Made by a program: the position numbers and the translations under genes. A DNA stretch of 64,000 bases, taken from assembly GCA_000149265.1 (NCBI GenBank), contig CH000786.1, forward strand, positions 48,189 through 112,188. The letters run 5' to 3'. The notes under the pieces were generated by a model. That model did no database searches. It was not told the origin of the DNA and saw only the letters and a program-made list of their open reading frames with translations. Every line of letters starts with the position of its first letter. The first letter of the stretch is position 1. The DNA comes from Ciona savignyi (taxonomy: Eukaryota > Chordata > Ascidiacea > Phlebobranchia > Cionidae). This document shows positions 1-10,785 of the stretch, one piece after another.

Positions 1-379
1 ATTTTATTTTCCCATGCAATTTTTAAATACTTATCATGGTTAATTGTACCGCGAGTCGGGAATAATTATGCTTTATAAAGTAATGTGTGAATTTGTCATT
101 GATGTCGATAGCCATGATGGATTCGCAGTGACGAACTCACTCGGGATTTTCGATGCATAATTAGCGCCAATGGTAGCCACTGTCTTGGTCATTACACAGA
201 ATCTACTTTTAATTAATTGCCGAATCTTAATGTCAGATTTAATTTGGTTATTAAAAACAATGTCCAGTATGTGGTTTGTAGAAGAGGTTTCAACGTCCGG
301 CGTTTACAGTATGTCAAACGTTCTACTTTAAGATTGGGCAATTAAGCTGTAAAGCTCAAATAAAGGTCAATTTACACAG

Positions 380-3300
380 GTGGTTGTTCGGCCGAGCAAT
401 GTGCAAACTAGCAAGCGCAAGCACCCACATTCATATGTATGCAAGCGTTCTCCTGCTCACTGCAATGGCCGTGGATCGATTTATAGCTGTCGTCTGCTAC
501 ATAAACAGTAGAAAATACAGGTAATAACGCATATTTTACTGGACTATGTTTTGAACTGGTTTGAACCCAAGACAAATTGGTTACTCAGTCCATTTTTTCA
601 ATATATTTCAGTATATGTATCAGTCGCTTTTACCATTCGACCACACGACCGTAAGATAGCTTTAGTAATTGCTACCTATTTCCGAATTGGACTGATCGTA
701 TCGACCTAGCCTACTTACACACTCATATTAATGTCGAACAATTCAAAATTACATGAATATATAATGAATACATCTGTTTACATAAACACTCCTTATATGA
801 AGATTTAATACTTTAAACCTTAACAGAATCAACGTTAATCTTCAATGATAAGCATTAGATGACAATGATTAATTTGAAAATTTAATTTTTTGCTTTGTAG
901 GACCAAACAACGGGCTGTGGTAGGATGTGGCATTCTTTGGGCGATTGCCACATGTATGAGCGTTGTCCCACATCAGTTTCGTGAAGTAATCACATTCAAT
1001 GGTAAGAGCGATTAATGGAGTATTATTGGGGTTATATGCTGACAGGTTGTCTACTCAACAGCATGCATAATCAGTAATCTGTGCGTTTCTTCAAAGGTAT
1101 CAGCAGATGCACATGGACATTTGACGACCAAAGAGCAACGGATCGATTCTGGTATCTGACTCATTTCCTATTCAGGTGTTAAAATACATGTTTTGTATAC
1201 TTTTTGTTAATATTGTATCAACATTTGCATGTAATTTAAAGCGACACATTGGGATAGGATAGCATATTTAATTTTATCACCTTAAATGGCAAAATTAACG
1301 AGGTTAACACACGGGCAATCGTCAGATTACCTTTCACCCACTGTCGGGTTACCGGAGCTATTGCAGTGTTTTGTGTATAATTCAAACGTTCCTTCAAAAT
1401 AGTACAATCCATTAATACGCTTGGTACAGGCAATGTCTCTTAAGTGCCTGCCTTGCCCAAGAACACAACCGACTAGCTAGCGACCAGTTTACAATCTACA
1501 ACCCTTTGGCTGAAAAGCGACGCACTAACCCCCAGACTAACTGTCGGACATGTATTTTGACATTCAACGGCTACCAGCTTTGACAGTTGGCTAACTAAAT
1601 GCGTCTAATGGTTAATTTCATGTGTATTTTTCATGCCAAGTTATCACTTATAGCATCAATGCCAAATTATCGCTTTAAAGTAAAAGTAAACGCTACACAT
1701 CATGTAACATATATCATTCTTACAACTGAAATTTATAATAGATCTGTGATTGGATTTGTTCTTCCTTTCCTTATAATAGCAGTCTGCTATATTTGGATTG
1801 CCGTGTTCTTGAAAGCAAGAAAAACTTCGGGAAGGTTGACAAGTCAACGCCAGGTATAAAAACAATTCTTCCACACAAAAATATATTATTTTACTTGAGA
1901 AAAGCAATGTTGAGAAATATTCAGCCGTTGAGTTATTTTTGGTGTTTTAATAAACGTATATGGCGAAATGAATATACATCATACCGTACAAGGCTTTAAA
2001 TCGATTTCTAAATCAATAAAAAATGGATTTAGTTAGAATTTCTCAACAAATGTGCTGTTTTTTAATTATCTTGGGTGCTATAAATAACCTACGTGCAAAA
2101 ATACATCTACATAAACGATTTTTTTTTTAAAAACATAAATTTATTTTGACTTTTCTCTATAACTATATTTTTGGTGTTTTAAATTTCGTATGTGGCGAAA
2201 TGCAAACACATCAAATCTAATCCAACAAGATCGCTATTTTTCGACGTTCACCCAACCAGATGCAACTTTTCCGGAACCTGAATAATTGATATGTTAAAAA
2301 GTTAAATGTCACTGCTGCCAAATTCTGTGTTCCCAACATGCAGGTGAATTATGCTGCACGCCGCTTTATTATGTCCCCGCAGACTTCGTGATTCTAATTT
2401 AATTTTGGCAGCAGATGCATTTAAATCTTAAAATTGGGCAGCTGCTGCTTGGCCAAAAAACAATGCATTTTTAACCTTACTTCAACATTGCGGTTAGTTC
2501 AACATTTACTTAGATCGAAATTTACCTGTTTTGCAGGATAAAGCTACGATCATGGTTCTGGTTGTAATTGGACTTTTCCTGGTGTGTTGGCTTCCGAATC
2601 AAATATCGAACTTCATCTTCGTCGGACAGGGCATGGGATTCATACGTACGTATCCTGCAACTTAATTGTTCCACTGTAACTAAGTTAAGATCAATATAAA
2701 CGGTTGCCTTAAGAAGTTGCTGTTTTCATAATAGGCGTCGATAGTGGTTTCTTTCTATTAAAGGGTATATTAGATAACCATGAAAAGACTTCAGGGTAAA
2801 ATGTATTATAATAAATATACCTTGGCGACGCCAGGACAGGGTACGAGACATATTAATCAAGATATATTGTGTCTCATAGTGTATAGCTAATAAACCATTG
2901 ACAAGCGTTAATTTTTTTTAACCTGCACTGCCCCAATGGGACTGCAATGTAATAATATCGCAATGCATAATTTAAACCCCGGGCCGCTACTGGCCAAACT
3001 ATACGACCTAGTAGCGCTCTCGCAAATGCAATTTTACACAAACAAAGGCGGTACCAACACAACACAAAAACTGCAATAAAAATCGTTATAGCGGGGAGTT
3101 AATACATTATCTCGTATTCCAAGACAGAAAACCGATTTGATGATGAAATAGGCTAAATAAAATCGANNNNNNNNNNNNNNNNNNNNNNNNNNNNNNNNNN
3201 NNNNNNNNNNNNNNNNNNNNNNNNNNNNNNNNNNNNNNNNNNNNNNNNNNNNNNNNNNNNNNNNNNNNNNNNNNNNNNNNNNNNNNNNNNNNNNNNNNNN

Positions 3301-6300
3301 NNNNNNNNNNNNNNNNNNNNNNNNNNNNNNNNNNNNNNNNNNNNNNNNNNNNNNNNNNNNNNNNNNNNNNNNNNNNNNNNNNNNNNNNNNNNNNNNNNNN
3401 NNNNNNNNNNNNNNNNNNNNNNNNNNNNNNNNNNNNNNNNNNNNNNNNNNNNNNNNNNNNNNNNNNNNNNNNNNNNNNNNNNNNNNNNNNNNNNNNNNNN
3501 NNNNNNNNNNNNNNNNNNNNNNNNNNNNNNNNNNNNNNNNNNNNNNNNNNNNNNNNNNNNNNNNNNNNNNNNNNNNNNNNNNNNNNNNNNNNNNNNNNNN
3601 NNNNNNNNNNNNNNNNNNNNNNNNNNNNNNNNNNNNNNNNNNNNNNNNNNNNNNNNNNNNNNNNNNNNNNNNNNNNNNNNNNNNNNNNNNNNNNNNNNNN
3701 NNNNNNNNNNNNNNNNNNNNNNNNNNNNNNNNNNNNNNNNNNNNNNNNNNNNNNNNNNNNNNNNNNNNNNNNNNNGGCACTTTTGTGAAAGGTTTCTTTG
3801 CTGCGAAACTGTTGGAGAGAAAATATTCTTGTTGTCCAGTATCAATCTACTATCACTAATATTTTCACTATTACAAACCTTAATTTTGAACATTCAAGTC
3901 ACACAATATTGAAATACAGCTTGACCATTGTAAAGGGATAAATCCCATAATGATACTCGTATATGAAGGTCGCAGTATCTATAAGCGGATAAATAGAGAT
4001 GATCTTTGAAGTTTAACAAAGTACACCAAATCAAATGCATGTAGTAAAAAGAAAGGTACATTTCTTCGCACATTTTCCCTCGATTGATTTTTTGTAAAAC
4101 ACGGACAGCAACTGACGAAGTCATTTAAATGTGAATTATTTTCTCCTGAAGTAAACGGAATTAATACCAAGCCATATGTTGGGAATGAATGGTATTTGTC
4201 AAAATTCAAAAATCAATACCGGCGTGAATATCTCTTCGCTACCTTCCAATAAATGTAAATTATATTTCTTAAGCTTTTCAGGAATATTCTTTAAGTGAAA
4301 ACAAATAATAATATTTGTTATAGCATTTTAAACAATAAAACATAATTCTCGATTTCGTTCTACAACCTTTTGTCTTAAAAACATACTTGATTTTTAAAGC
4401 TTAGCTTAAAGGGTTTGTCAGCAAGTAAGTTTTGGTAAAGAATTGGTGGCGGTAAACATTCGGCCCAACGACCGTACATAATGACATTTTTTACCAAGCC
4501 AAGTTTTGGACCCAGAATGGGCTCACAACTTTGACCGTTTTGTATAAGTAGGTATATGTATCGGTCGCGCTAACCTTTCGGCCACACGACCGTACATAAT
4601 GACGATTTTATATTGTCGGCCAGATAGCTTAATCGCTAAGAGCGTCAGCTGTTTGTAGGAAGCCGAAAGGTTGTACAACCAAAACCAGTCCTTGAAGAAG
4701 GCACTTAAAAAAAACATCGACTGAGTCAAGTGGATTAATGAGTCATACTAAACCTAAAAATGGTTCCATGACAACTGAACCCCTTACAACTGAACCCCTT
4801 ACAACTGAACCCCTTACAACTGAACCCTTACAACTGAACCCTTTACAACTGAACCCCTACAATTAAGCCCCTTACAACTGAAATCCTTTTAACTGAACCC
4901 CTTTAAACTGAACCCCTTTACAACTGAACCCATTTCAATTGAACCTCTTTACAACTGAACCCCCTTTTCAGTTAAAAGCCTTCGGTTAAAAGGGGTTCAG
5001 TTGTAAAGGGGTTCAGTTGTAGGGGCTCAGTTGTAAGGGGTTCAGTTGTAAGGGGTTCAGTTGACTGGTCACCCCTAAAAATACGCCCTAATCATCAGTG
5101 AAATATGCTACATGCTGCAGTGAATAGCTAATCTTGCACAATTCCGTGTGATAACACACCGTAGCATTTTCCCATTCACGGAGAAACACATGAACATACC
5201 ATATTGAAAGGAGAATTAATTTACTTTGTTTTAATGTTCCAGCGCCAGCGACGGAGACGGCGTACCAGTATTATTTCCATATGTTCAGCAACTGCCTCGC
5301 ATGGGGGAATAGCTGTATGAACCCAATCTTATACGCCTTTATGCGGGAAGACATAAAACTAAAGGTAATTAAGTCCAAACTGAATATAAAATACATACCA
5401 GAATCGTTTTTGTTAGCTCTAGAATTGTAATATTTTTTTCTGATTTAAACACGTTTTAATTAAGAGCGTTGTTAATTTATTATTTTTCTTTTTAAAACCT
5501 TTTTAATGCACCATAATTTTATAAACCATGGTTTATTATCTTTAAAGATCCATAAACCACAATACATTAAATCACAGATCAATATGTATGTGGCAATGTT
5601 GGCTTTCCTTATCCACAGATTACTGAAATCCTGCACACCAGCACAAAAAGATGTTGTGGTGATTACGTCACAAATAAAATAATGACGACAAACGAACGAA
5701 AGGGTCAAAGCAGAGACCCTTCAAAATTTGATCGCAACTCAGAAATGGTATAAATGGGTGAAAATGTATGCCCGTCGTGTGAATCAATGCTCATTGGAAC
5801 AGGATATTCGTGTTTATCCGTGTGAGTGGACAAACGCAATGTTATCACATGGCAATCCTCAGATCACCTCGCGAATGCTTAGGCCTACACGGAGGTTCTT
5901 ACACGGATAAACATCAGATTAACTCGCGCCCAACGTCGGGTTACCGGAGCTATTGTAGTATGTTGTTTATGATTAAGACGTTTAATTAATTTTCTTAAAA
6001 ACGATTATTCAAGCGACCGCTATCGAAACTGCAACTGTTTGGCTGAAATCCTTCGTACTAATCCACCAAGCTATTCGGTTGGTCAATTAAGAAACGTTAT
6101 AGGCTATAAGAAACGTCAAAGTTGTTCCAATTTCAAACAGTTTGCTTTTACTTTTTACCGGGACATGGGCTCTTTACTAAAAATTATTTTTATAAACAAT
6201 TTGGAATGTAAATCGGCCGCGCTAACCTTCCAATACAAGCCCTTTACTAGTTTGGTTCCTATTGTTTATTCTTTACAGTTTCGAACCGATAATGGACTCG

Positions 6301-7408
6301 TCACTTGGTGTATGTTTTTATACTACGTTTTTAAACAAAAATATGGTATATGAATCAGTCGCGTTAACCATTCGGCCACACAACCATTTAGCATTTTCTT
6401 CTTTTTTATCGAGCCAAGTTTCGAACCCATGATCGGCTCGTCACCAGGGCCGTTTTTTTTATAAGAGTCGGTATAGGTATCGGTCGCGTTAACCATTCGG
6501 CCACACGACCGTACATTTCTTTTTTGTATGTGTCAGATCTTTTCCGCCATTTCAGAATAAATCGCCCAGTGAAAAGCTACCACTGTCTGGCGCTCATCAG
6601 CACATTGTCGTGGAGCAACAGGATGTGGAACTACAAACTCAATATACACAGTAAGATACCAGTTGATTTGAAATTACCCTGAATTATGTCTTTTTGAGAG
6701 AAAACTGAAAGGATGGAAAGCGGGAAGGAGGGAAGGAGGGAAACTGCACACTAAAATTAAGATTAGAGCATAAGGGTTTGTTTTAAAGATGGGGTTGAAG
6801 TTAGGGTTAGTTCTGGGGTTAAGATTAGTGTTTGGAGAAAGGGTTAAAATAAGTTTCCATAGTTGTGGTGAGCAGTTTCCCTCCTTCCATCCTTCCCGCT
6901 TTCCCTCCTTTAAGTGTTGCCCGTCTTTCCGCACGGATAGACAGTGTTTGCATTGTATTGTGGGCTGAGAGGATTTGTCTTGATATCGAAATTGGCCGTC
7001 GGCTAGTTGACTGTGTCAGTTTGCGGACAATGCCTTGAAATAGTGTATTGATGAGCTAAAACTGAAAGAGCATCCTAATCATATACAACACACTGCAATT
7101 GCTCTTGTAACCCAACAGTTGGCGCAAGATATTCTGACGTTTACCCGTGTGGTAACGCTTACTTCGTAATCATGAAATAATCTGACAATTTCCCAATGTC
7201 CCGGTGATAGCGCTCCCGATGATAGCGCTCCAGCGTTTTCACATTACCCGGAATAAAACACGAGAAAAAAACAAAATGTTAGCGTTGTGGTTATTAATGG
7301 TACAATTTGACCAATTTTAAACCTACTTCCAGCTATGTAGCAGAATCACCAAGACCACAATTGCATCAAATATCAGTCGAGCACGGGGAAGGCAGTACAA
7401 TGGTATAA
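380..7408 (+). CDS. Class A peptide GPCR, RXFP3/4 (relaxin-3 receptor)-like, 3' part
   Basis: Eight exons: 380-520, 901-1001, 1097-1175, 1742-1853, 2537-2645, 5243-5364, 6556-6650, 7333-7408, coding 277 residues in continuous phase. The protein begins at TM3 with its conserved Cys, so TM1-2 lie left of the window. Seen: MYASVLLLTAMAVDRF (DRF replaces DRY), an extracellular-loop-2 Cys (RCTW), FVLPFLIIAVCY in TM5, FLVCWLPNQ in TM6, GNSCMNPILYAF in TM7, then a cytoplasmic tail ending STMV. The CWLPNQ and NSC-NP-LY signatures, and a TM5 start like FWLxxYH...GFVLP, resemble RXFP3/4 more than GnRH, somatostatin or bombesin receptors, which were also considered. Known for the family: Gi-coupled receptors for relaxin-3/INSL5 peptides at the plasma membrane; the ligand here is unknown. 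Reading through the exon 7 donor meets a stop at once (CAG TAA), so intron retention would give a shorter tail. GPCR identity is firm; subfamily is moderate. Confidence 0.85.
575..655 (-). repeat. SINE-B fragment
   Basis: ATGTATCAGTCGCTTTTACC and ATTCGACCACACGACCGTAA match the head of the family, in a GPCR intron. Confidence 0.65.
1248..1548 (-). repeat. SINE-A copy (tRNA-derived), near full length
   Basis: In GPCR intron 3. On its own strand the family starts with a tRNA-like head (A box GTGGGTTAGTGCGTCG, B box GGTTCGAAACTGG), then CCTTGGGCAAGGCACTTAA, GAACCCAGCGGATTAATGGG, a GTAACCCGACGGTGGGCGCG core and a GGATAAACATGAATATCC end. This copy shows all blocks. Confidence 0.85.
3167..3775. other. 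Assembly gap (N run) in a GPCR intron
   Basis: 609 N between the exons ending at 2645 and starting at 5243. No coding sequence needs to be missing, because phase is continuous across the intron. Confidence 0.99.
4492..4602 (-). repeat. SINE-B copy with a second partial head
   Basis: A full copy, with an extra head fragment (CATTCGGCCCAACGACCGTA) at 4458-4485, next to the inverted minisatellite. Confidence 0.75.
4764..5070. repeat. Inverted minisatellite / hairpin element
   Basis: The left part repeats an ACAACTGAACCCCTT-type unit of 16-19 bp about ten times. After a turn near 4970-4990 the right part runs in the opposite direction as GGGGTTCAGTTGTAA. The ends (CATGACAACTGAACCCC and GGGGTTCAGTTGACTGGTCA) are near-inverted. 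A transcript of this GPCR intron would fold into a long imperfect hairpin. It may be a foldback transposon with terminal minisatellite arrays. Confidence 0.8.
5800..6090 (-). repeat. SINE-A copy, diverged
   Basis: Lies in GPCR intron 6. It contains a partial internal duplication of the GGATAAACAT end (5796-5820 and 5905-5920). Confidence 0.7.
6275..6515 (-). repeat. Two adjacent SINE-B copies
   Basis: SINE-B is about 110 bp: GTCGTGTGGCCGAATGGTTA head (tRNA-Ser/Leu-like A box), an AC-rich middle with CCGTTTT, and CATCATGGGTTCGAAAC (B box). Copies 6275-6392 and 6407-6515 lie head-to-tail, ending 41 bp before GPCR exon 7. Confidence 0.8.
6693..6929. mobile_element. MITE-C copy, intact inverted ends
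   Basis: Ends GGAAAGCGGGAAGGAGGGAA and CCATCCTTCCCGCTTTCCCT with TTAAGTGTTGCCC at the right; the core has AGTTAGGGTTAGTTCTGGGG. In the last GPCR intron, 42 bp after the exon 7 donor. Confidence 0.85.
6995..7175 (+). repeat. SINE-A, 3' part
   Basis: Begins in the TAGTTGACTGTGTC region and keeps CATACACAAC-like, GTAACCCAACAG and GGTAATCTGACG-like blocks; the tRNA head is lost. Confidence 0.65.
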
Positions 7409-8755
7409 AAGTAGCTGCAACCTTCATCGACTGAAAGCAGGCTTTACACTGAAAGTACTGCATTTTAGGGAACACATGCTTTATTAAGTATAGAGGTTGT
7501 TATTGGCTTATCGACGATTTCTGTGTCCCAAAATTTGTTTCAGAATGATTGTACCACATACTTTATATGCACAGGGATATTTCGTGGTTAAAGTATTTTG
7601 GGTTTATTTTTAATTATCTTAATTTATCATGTTTTATTTGTATACTGGTCCTATTAAAATGGCCACGAACTGGTATGTCTTCTTTTGTTAACTATTTCTA
7701 ATTTCATGGAATGTAAATATAGCACTTTTACTGATACTAAGTATGTAAAGAGAAACATAGCTCTTACCAAATATGTTAATACTGTAATTTTTAATTAAAA
7801 ATGTGCAAATGCATCAAATTCAAGTTAACTAAGTTACTGCTTACTTAAATGGCACCAAAGAGACGTGAATGAAATGTGTTAAACGCCAAGCAGATTATTG
7901 GGTCATGATTTCAGAGAATTTGTATGTAAACAGTGACGTACATTCCTACCTATTGTGCGTAATATAACGTTGCAATTATTGACATTATTACAAAACAAAA
8001 ACGTTGTTATGGCCGGGTGTGCACATCTATAAATATATAATACTTGACTAAAGATTTGTTTATTAGTCAGCACTCAGTTAAAATGATTCAATTAACAGCG
8101 CAGCAGTTTTACAAGCTTTGTAAATACAAAGTATCAGACAAGTAATGTAGTTATTTAGTCAATTAATCCAGGTTTGATGGTGTCTGGCGTATCGTATTCT
8201 CACTGGTAACAAGTACGTTGTTGTTTTAAATGAGACTGCTGTTCAGTTTCCGTTTATAAAGGACGAAATACGTCTGGTTACGCATCATAGGTTTACAGTA
8301 AATTTAAAGGGCTGTTCATTCGCATTTCTCTATTTTGGTCAGTACGAATAGTTTGGTTGACTTGCGACTAGTCAGCTGTGTAAAATAAAACCAGTGATTA
8401 GGCTATGTATGTCGGCAGCTTAAATATTAGATATAAAACAACGAATTGTATCCTGTGACCAGCACACTAGCTATAAACAGCAACGCGTCAAAATTAAGCT
8501 TGTCTCATTGTTGTTATGATAAGTAAAGTTTAAAGGGTACCACGGTCGCTAAAAGGCTTTCACGGTACATTGGTTATTAACTTTCTGCCTCGTTTTAAGT
8601 GTTTAGTTGCTAAAGTTTTTAGTTCGCGGGCATGAGTTTTGCACTGTATTTGATTTAGTTTTTTTTTAAATAGTCGGTAAATTTAGTAGATCTATATAGG
8701 AAGTGCTGATTTAAACTGTACTGGTCTTTGTCATAATTGAATCGATGATGTAACA
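7409..8755. other. Intergenic, no gene seen
   Basis: AT-rich spacer holding the 3' UTR of the GPCR and the promoter/5' leader of the next gene. No coding exon, RNA gene or clear transposon is visible. Confidence 0.6.
8745..8753 (+). promoter_or_regulatory. Minimal upstream ORF (Met-Met-stop)
   Basis: ATG ATG TAA ends two bases before the ATG of the PPxY protein at 8756. This matters only if the leader is transcribed from upstream of it. Such tiny uORFs usually lower downstream initiation. Confidence 0.45.
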
Positions 8756-9475
8756 ATGGGAGCAGGAAATCGAAGAGCAGGCCGGAGGGGAAGAAGGGGC
8801 GGGGGCCGGCATAGAGCAAGACCACGCAGGATTCATCAACACAGAATAGGACATGTCCGACACAGAACTCGTGTCCATCATAATCGTCGACATGTCGGTC
8901 GGGTTGGGACAACCAGTATTGGAGGGGCTCCAGTACAGAAATCGGCCTGTGGTCTTTTTCTTATACTTATTGTGTTTGCGTTTGTTAGCATTCCGTTGCT
9001 TTCAATCGGAAGCTCTAATATGGGTAGTTTGTTTTACGCAGGAATCGCACTTGCTGTTATTGCAGCAGCGTGTTTGCTGTCATTCATTTGTATGTGTATG
9101 AAACGCGGGTTTTGTCACCAGCCTCAGCCTGTTAGTACCACTACCGGTGCAGTAACATTGGCCCAAGTCCAACAACCAGTGGGCACTACTGTGGTAACAA
9201 TAGACGGTGCCCCCACGACCAGTGATTACACATCAGCGACAGCAGTACCGCCCTACCCACAAACTAATTTCACACCTCAACCCAACATTCCAAATTCACC
9301 ACCGTACCAATTACCACCGCCACAAAACTATACGATCACAGGGGTTTCGTCTGGGAACCCAGCAGTCGCACCACCAGTATACCTGCCCATGGAAACTGGT
9401 ATAACGATACCGCCATCAGCCGACGATTTGCCACCTTCATACGAAGAAATCGTATCAAAGAATACACACTTCTAA
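8756..9475 (+). CDS. Two-helix membrane protein with basic N-terminus and PPxY tail
   Basis: Intronless 239-residue ORF. The ATG has a good context (ACAATGG) and an in-frame TGA at 8738 lies upstream, so no longer N-terminus is possible without splicing. Residues 1-50 are extremely Arg/His-rich (RRAGRRGRRGGGRHRARPRR). Two hydrophobic stretches follow (about 64-84 and 93-113), separated by a short loop, then a Cys pair and a basic residue (CMCMKR). The last 120 residues are Pro/Thr/Tyr-rich and end DDLPPSYEEIVSKNTHF. PPSY is a PPxY motif of the kind bound by WW domains of Nedd4-type E3 ligases and trafficking adaptors. Inference: a small endosomal or plasma-membrane adaptor with both ends cytosolic. 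No family is recognised. Its lack of introns contrasts with most neighbouring genes. Confidence 0.72.
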   Translation: MGAGNRRAGRRGRRGGGRHRARPRRIHQHRIGHVRHRTRVHHNRRHVGRVGTTSIGGAPVQKSACGLFLILIVFAFVSIPLLSIGSSNMGSLFYAGIALAVIAAACLLSFICMCMKRGFCHQPQPVSTTTGAVTLAQVQQPVGTTVVTIDGAPTTSDYTSATAVPPYPQTNFTPQPNIPNSPPYQLPPPQNYTITGVSSGNPAVAPPVYLPMETGITIPPSADDLPPSYEEIVSKNTHF

Positions 9476-10785
9476 CATTATAACCGCAGTCGCTCTGTTA
9501 CTCAGAGCCCCATATGCATTTATTATATGACAACGAAAAAAAACCCTGACCTCGAAATTTGTATTGAACTAATTGTGTTACATAACTGCAAAAAATGTAT
9601 TCTTACCTGTCCCTGGCGAGTTTTGCCGTTTTTATAACCGTAGCTGCTTACTATAATGCGATTGCCTTGGTAAACGAGCCATACTAAAAGACAGAAATAT
9701 AAATTACGAATTTTTTTCTTAAATATTACTATATTTTTAGCTCACCTTAACAGCTCTTAGTATATAACGAGGGCAGTGGAGAAATTGTTACTTTTATTAA
9801 TAAGGGATTTTTACATTTTCGTAGTGTTATATTTCCGTATTTTAATATTAACCTGTTGAACGGTTTTACCTGTATAGTGAATGGTAACGCAGTTTTTTTT
9901 TATAACAGTTCGTAAATCGTGACAATTTGCATTTAAACATGCTGATGTACCAAATATGTTCATAAAAGTAATTTTATGACTGAAAGTCGTCACATGCGTA
10001 ATAAATTTATTGCAATAATTTGAAATAAGGTTGATTTCACATACAAGCCTTATTTAATGATACACTTTAGTTTTATTGTCACCAAGAAACGCACTTCAAT
10101 CAGTTCAAGACGTTTATTTTAGATGTTGGGAATTCCCCATGTTTGCTAACGATAATCGCGATTATCGATATACGTAAACCGCGGTTATCATACTTTTTAC
10201 AAGTATCGGTTGAGCCCTAGTAATAATTACAAATAAATTTACAACTTAAAAGTCTTATGTATATTAAGTTAGGTAACTGCCACTCACAAATAGTTTGTCA
10301 CTGTTAATAAAAACATTTAACTGAGAAATACGATACATTACTGGGTAAAACCAAAAAGCACTGTTGTGTGAAGCGACGCATAAATATAGATGTGACATCA
10401 CAATTTAGCATGTAGCTATGACATAATACTTTAGCATGTAGCTGTGCTATTTAGTCTTGCAACAACTTGATAACATTCAGCGGGCCAGATTAAAAGACGG
10501 TAGTTGGGTCATGTCTGTTCTTTATGGTCCAACTAGAGAGTGTCAACCACGTGTTTAACCACCACTATTTGTAAACCACATGTTGTAGGCCATATACTCA
10601 TGCTACAGGGTCCCTAACCACAATTTGTATTTTATACACTGAGTATATGTAGTTTGTTTCTGCAAGCATAAACGCATGGGTCCCAGAGTTATCAAGCCAA
10701 ACTTCTTTTCTATGTGTAGTTAAAAAGAATAAACGTCTTAAATTCACGAAAATTTTCACCACTAATATTTTAAATTAAACCTTCT
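9476..10785. other. Intergenic, no gene seen
   Basis: Probable 3' UTR of the PPxY gene followed by AT-rich spacer. An AATAAA at 10000-10005 is a possible poly(A) signal. From about 10650 the sequence drifts into decayed satellite. Confidence 0.5.

Noticed and set aside
300-379. Upstream extension of the first visible GPCR exon
   Set aside because: The frame is open, but its residues are not hydrophobic as TM2/loop would need, and a good acceptor (TTTACACAG) ends at 379.
3034-3893. Two long minus-strand open frames spanning the N run
   Set aside because: They are open only because N is translated as X; the sequenced ends have no coding character.
380-5364. GnRH or oxytocin/vasopressin receptor
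   Set aside because: The TM3 MYAS stretch suggested it at first, but TM6 CWLPNQ and TM7 NSCMNPILY fit RXFP3/4 and not the GnRH DPxxY pattern.
5800-6353. Plus-strand ORFs at 5728-5910 and 6039-6353
   Set aside because: They run through SINE-A and SINE-B sequence.
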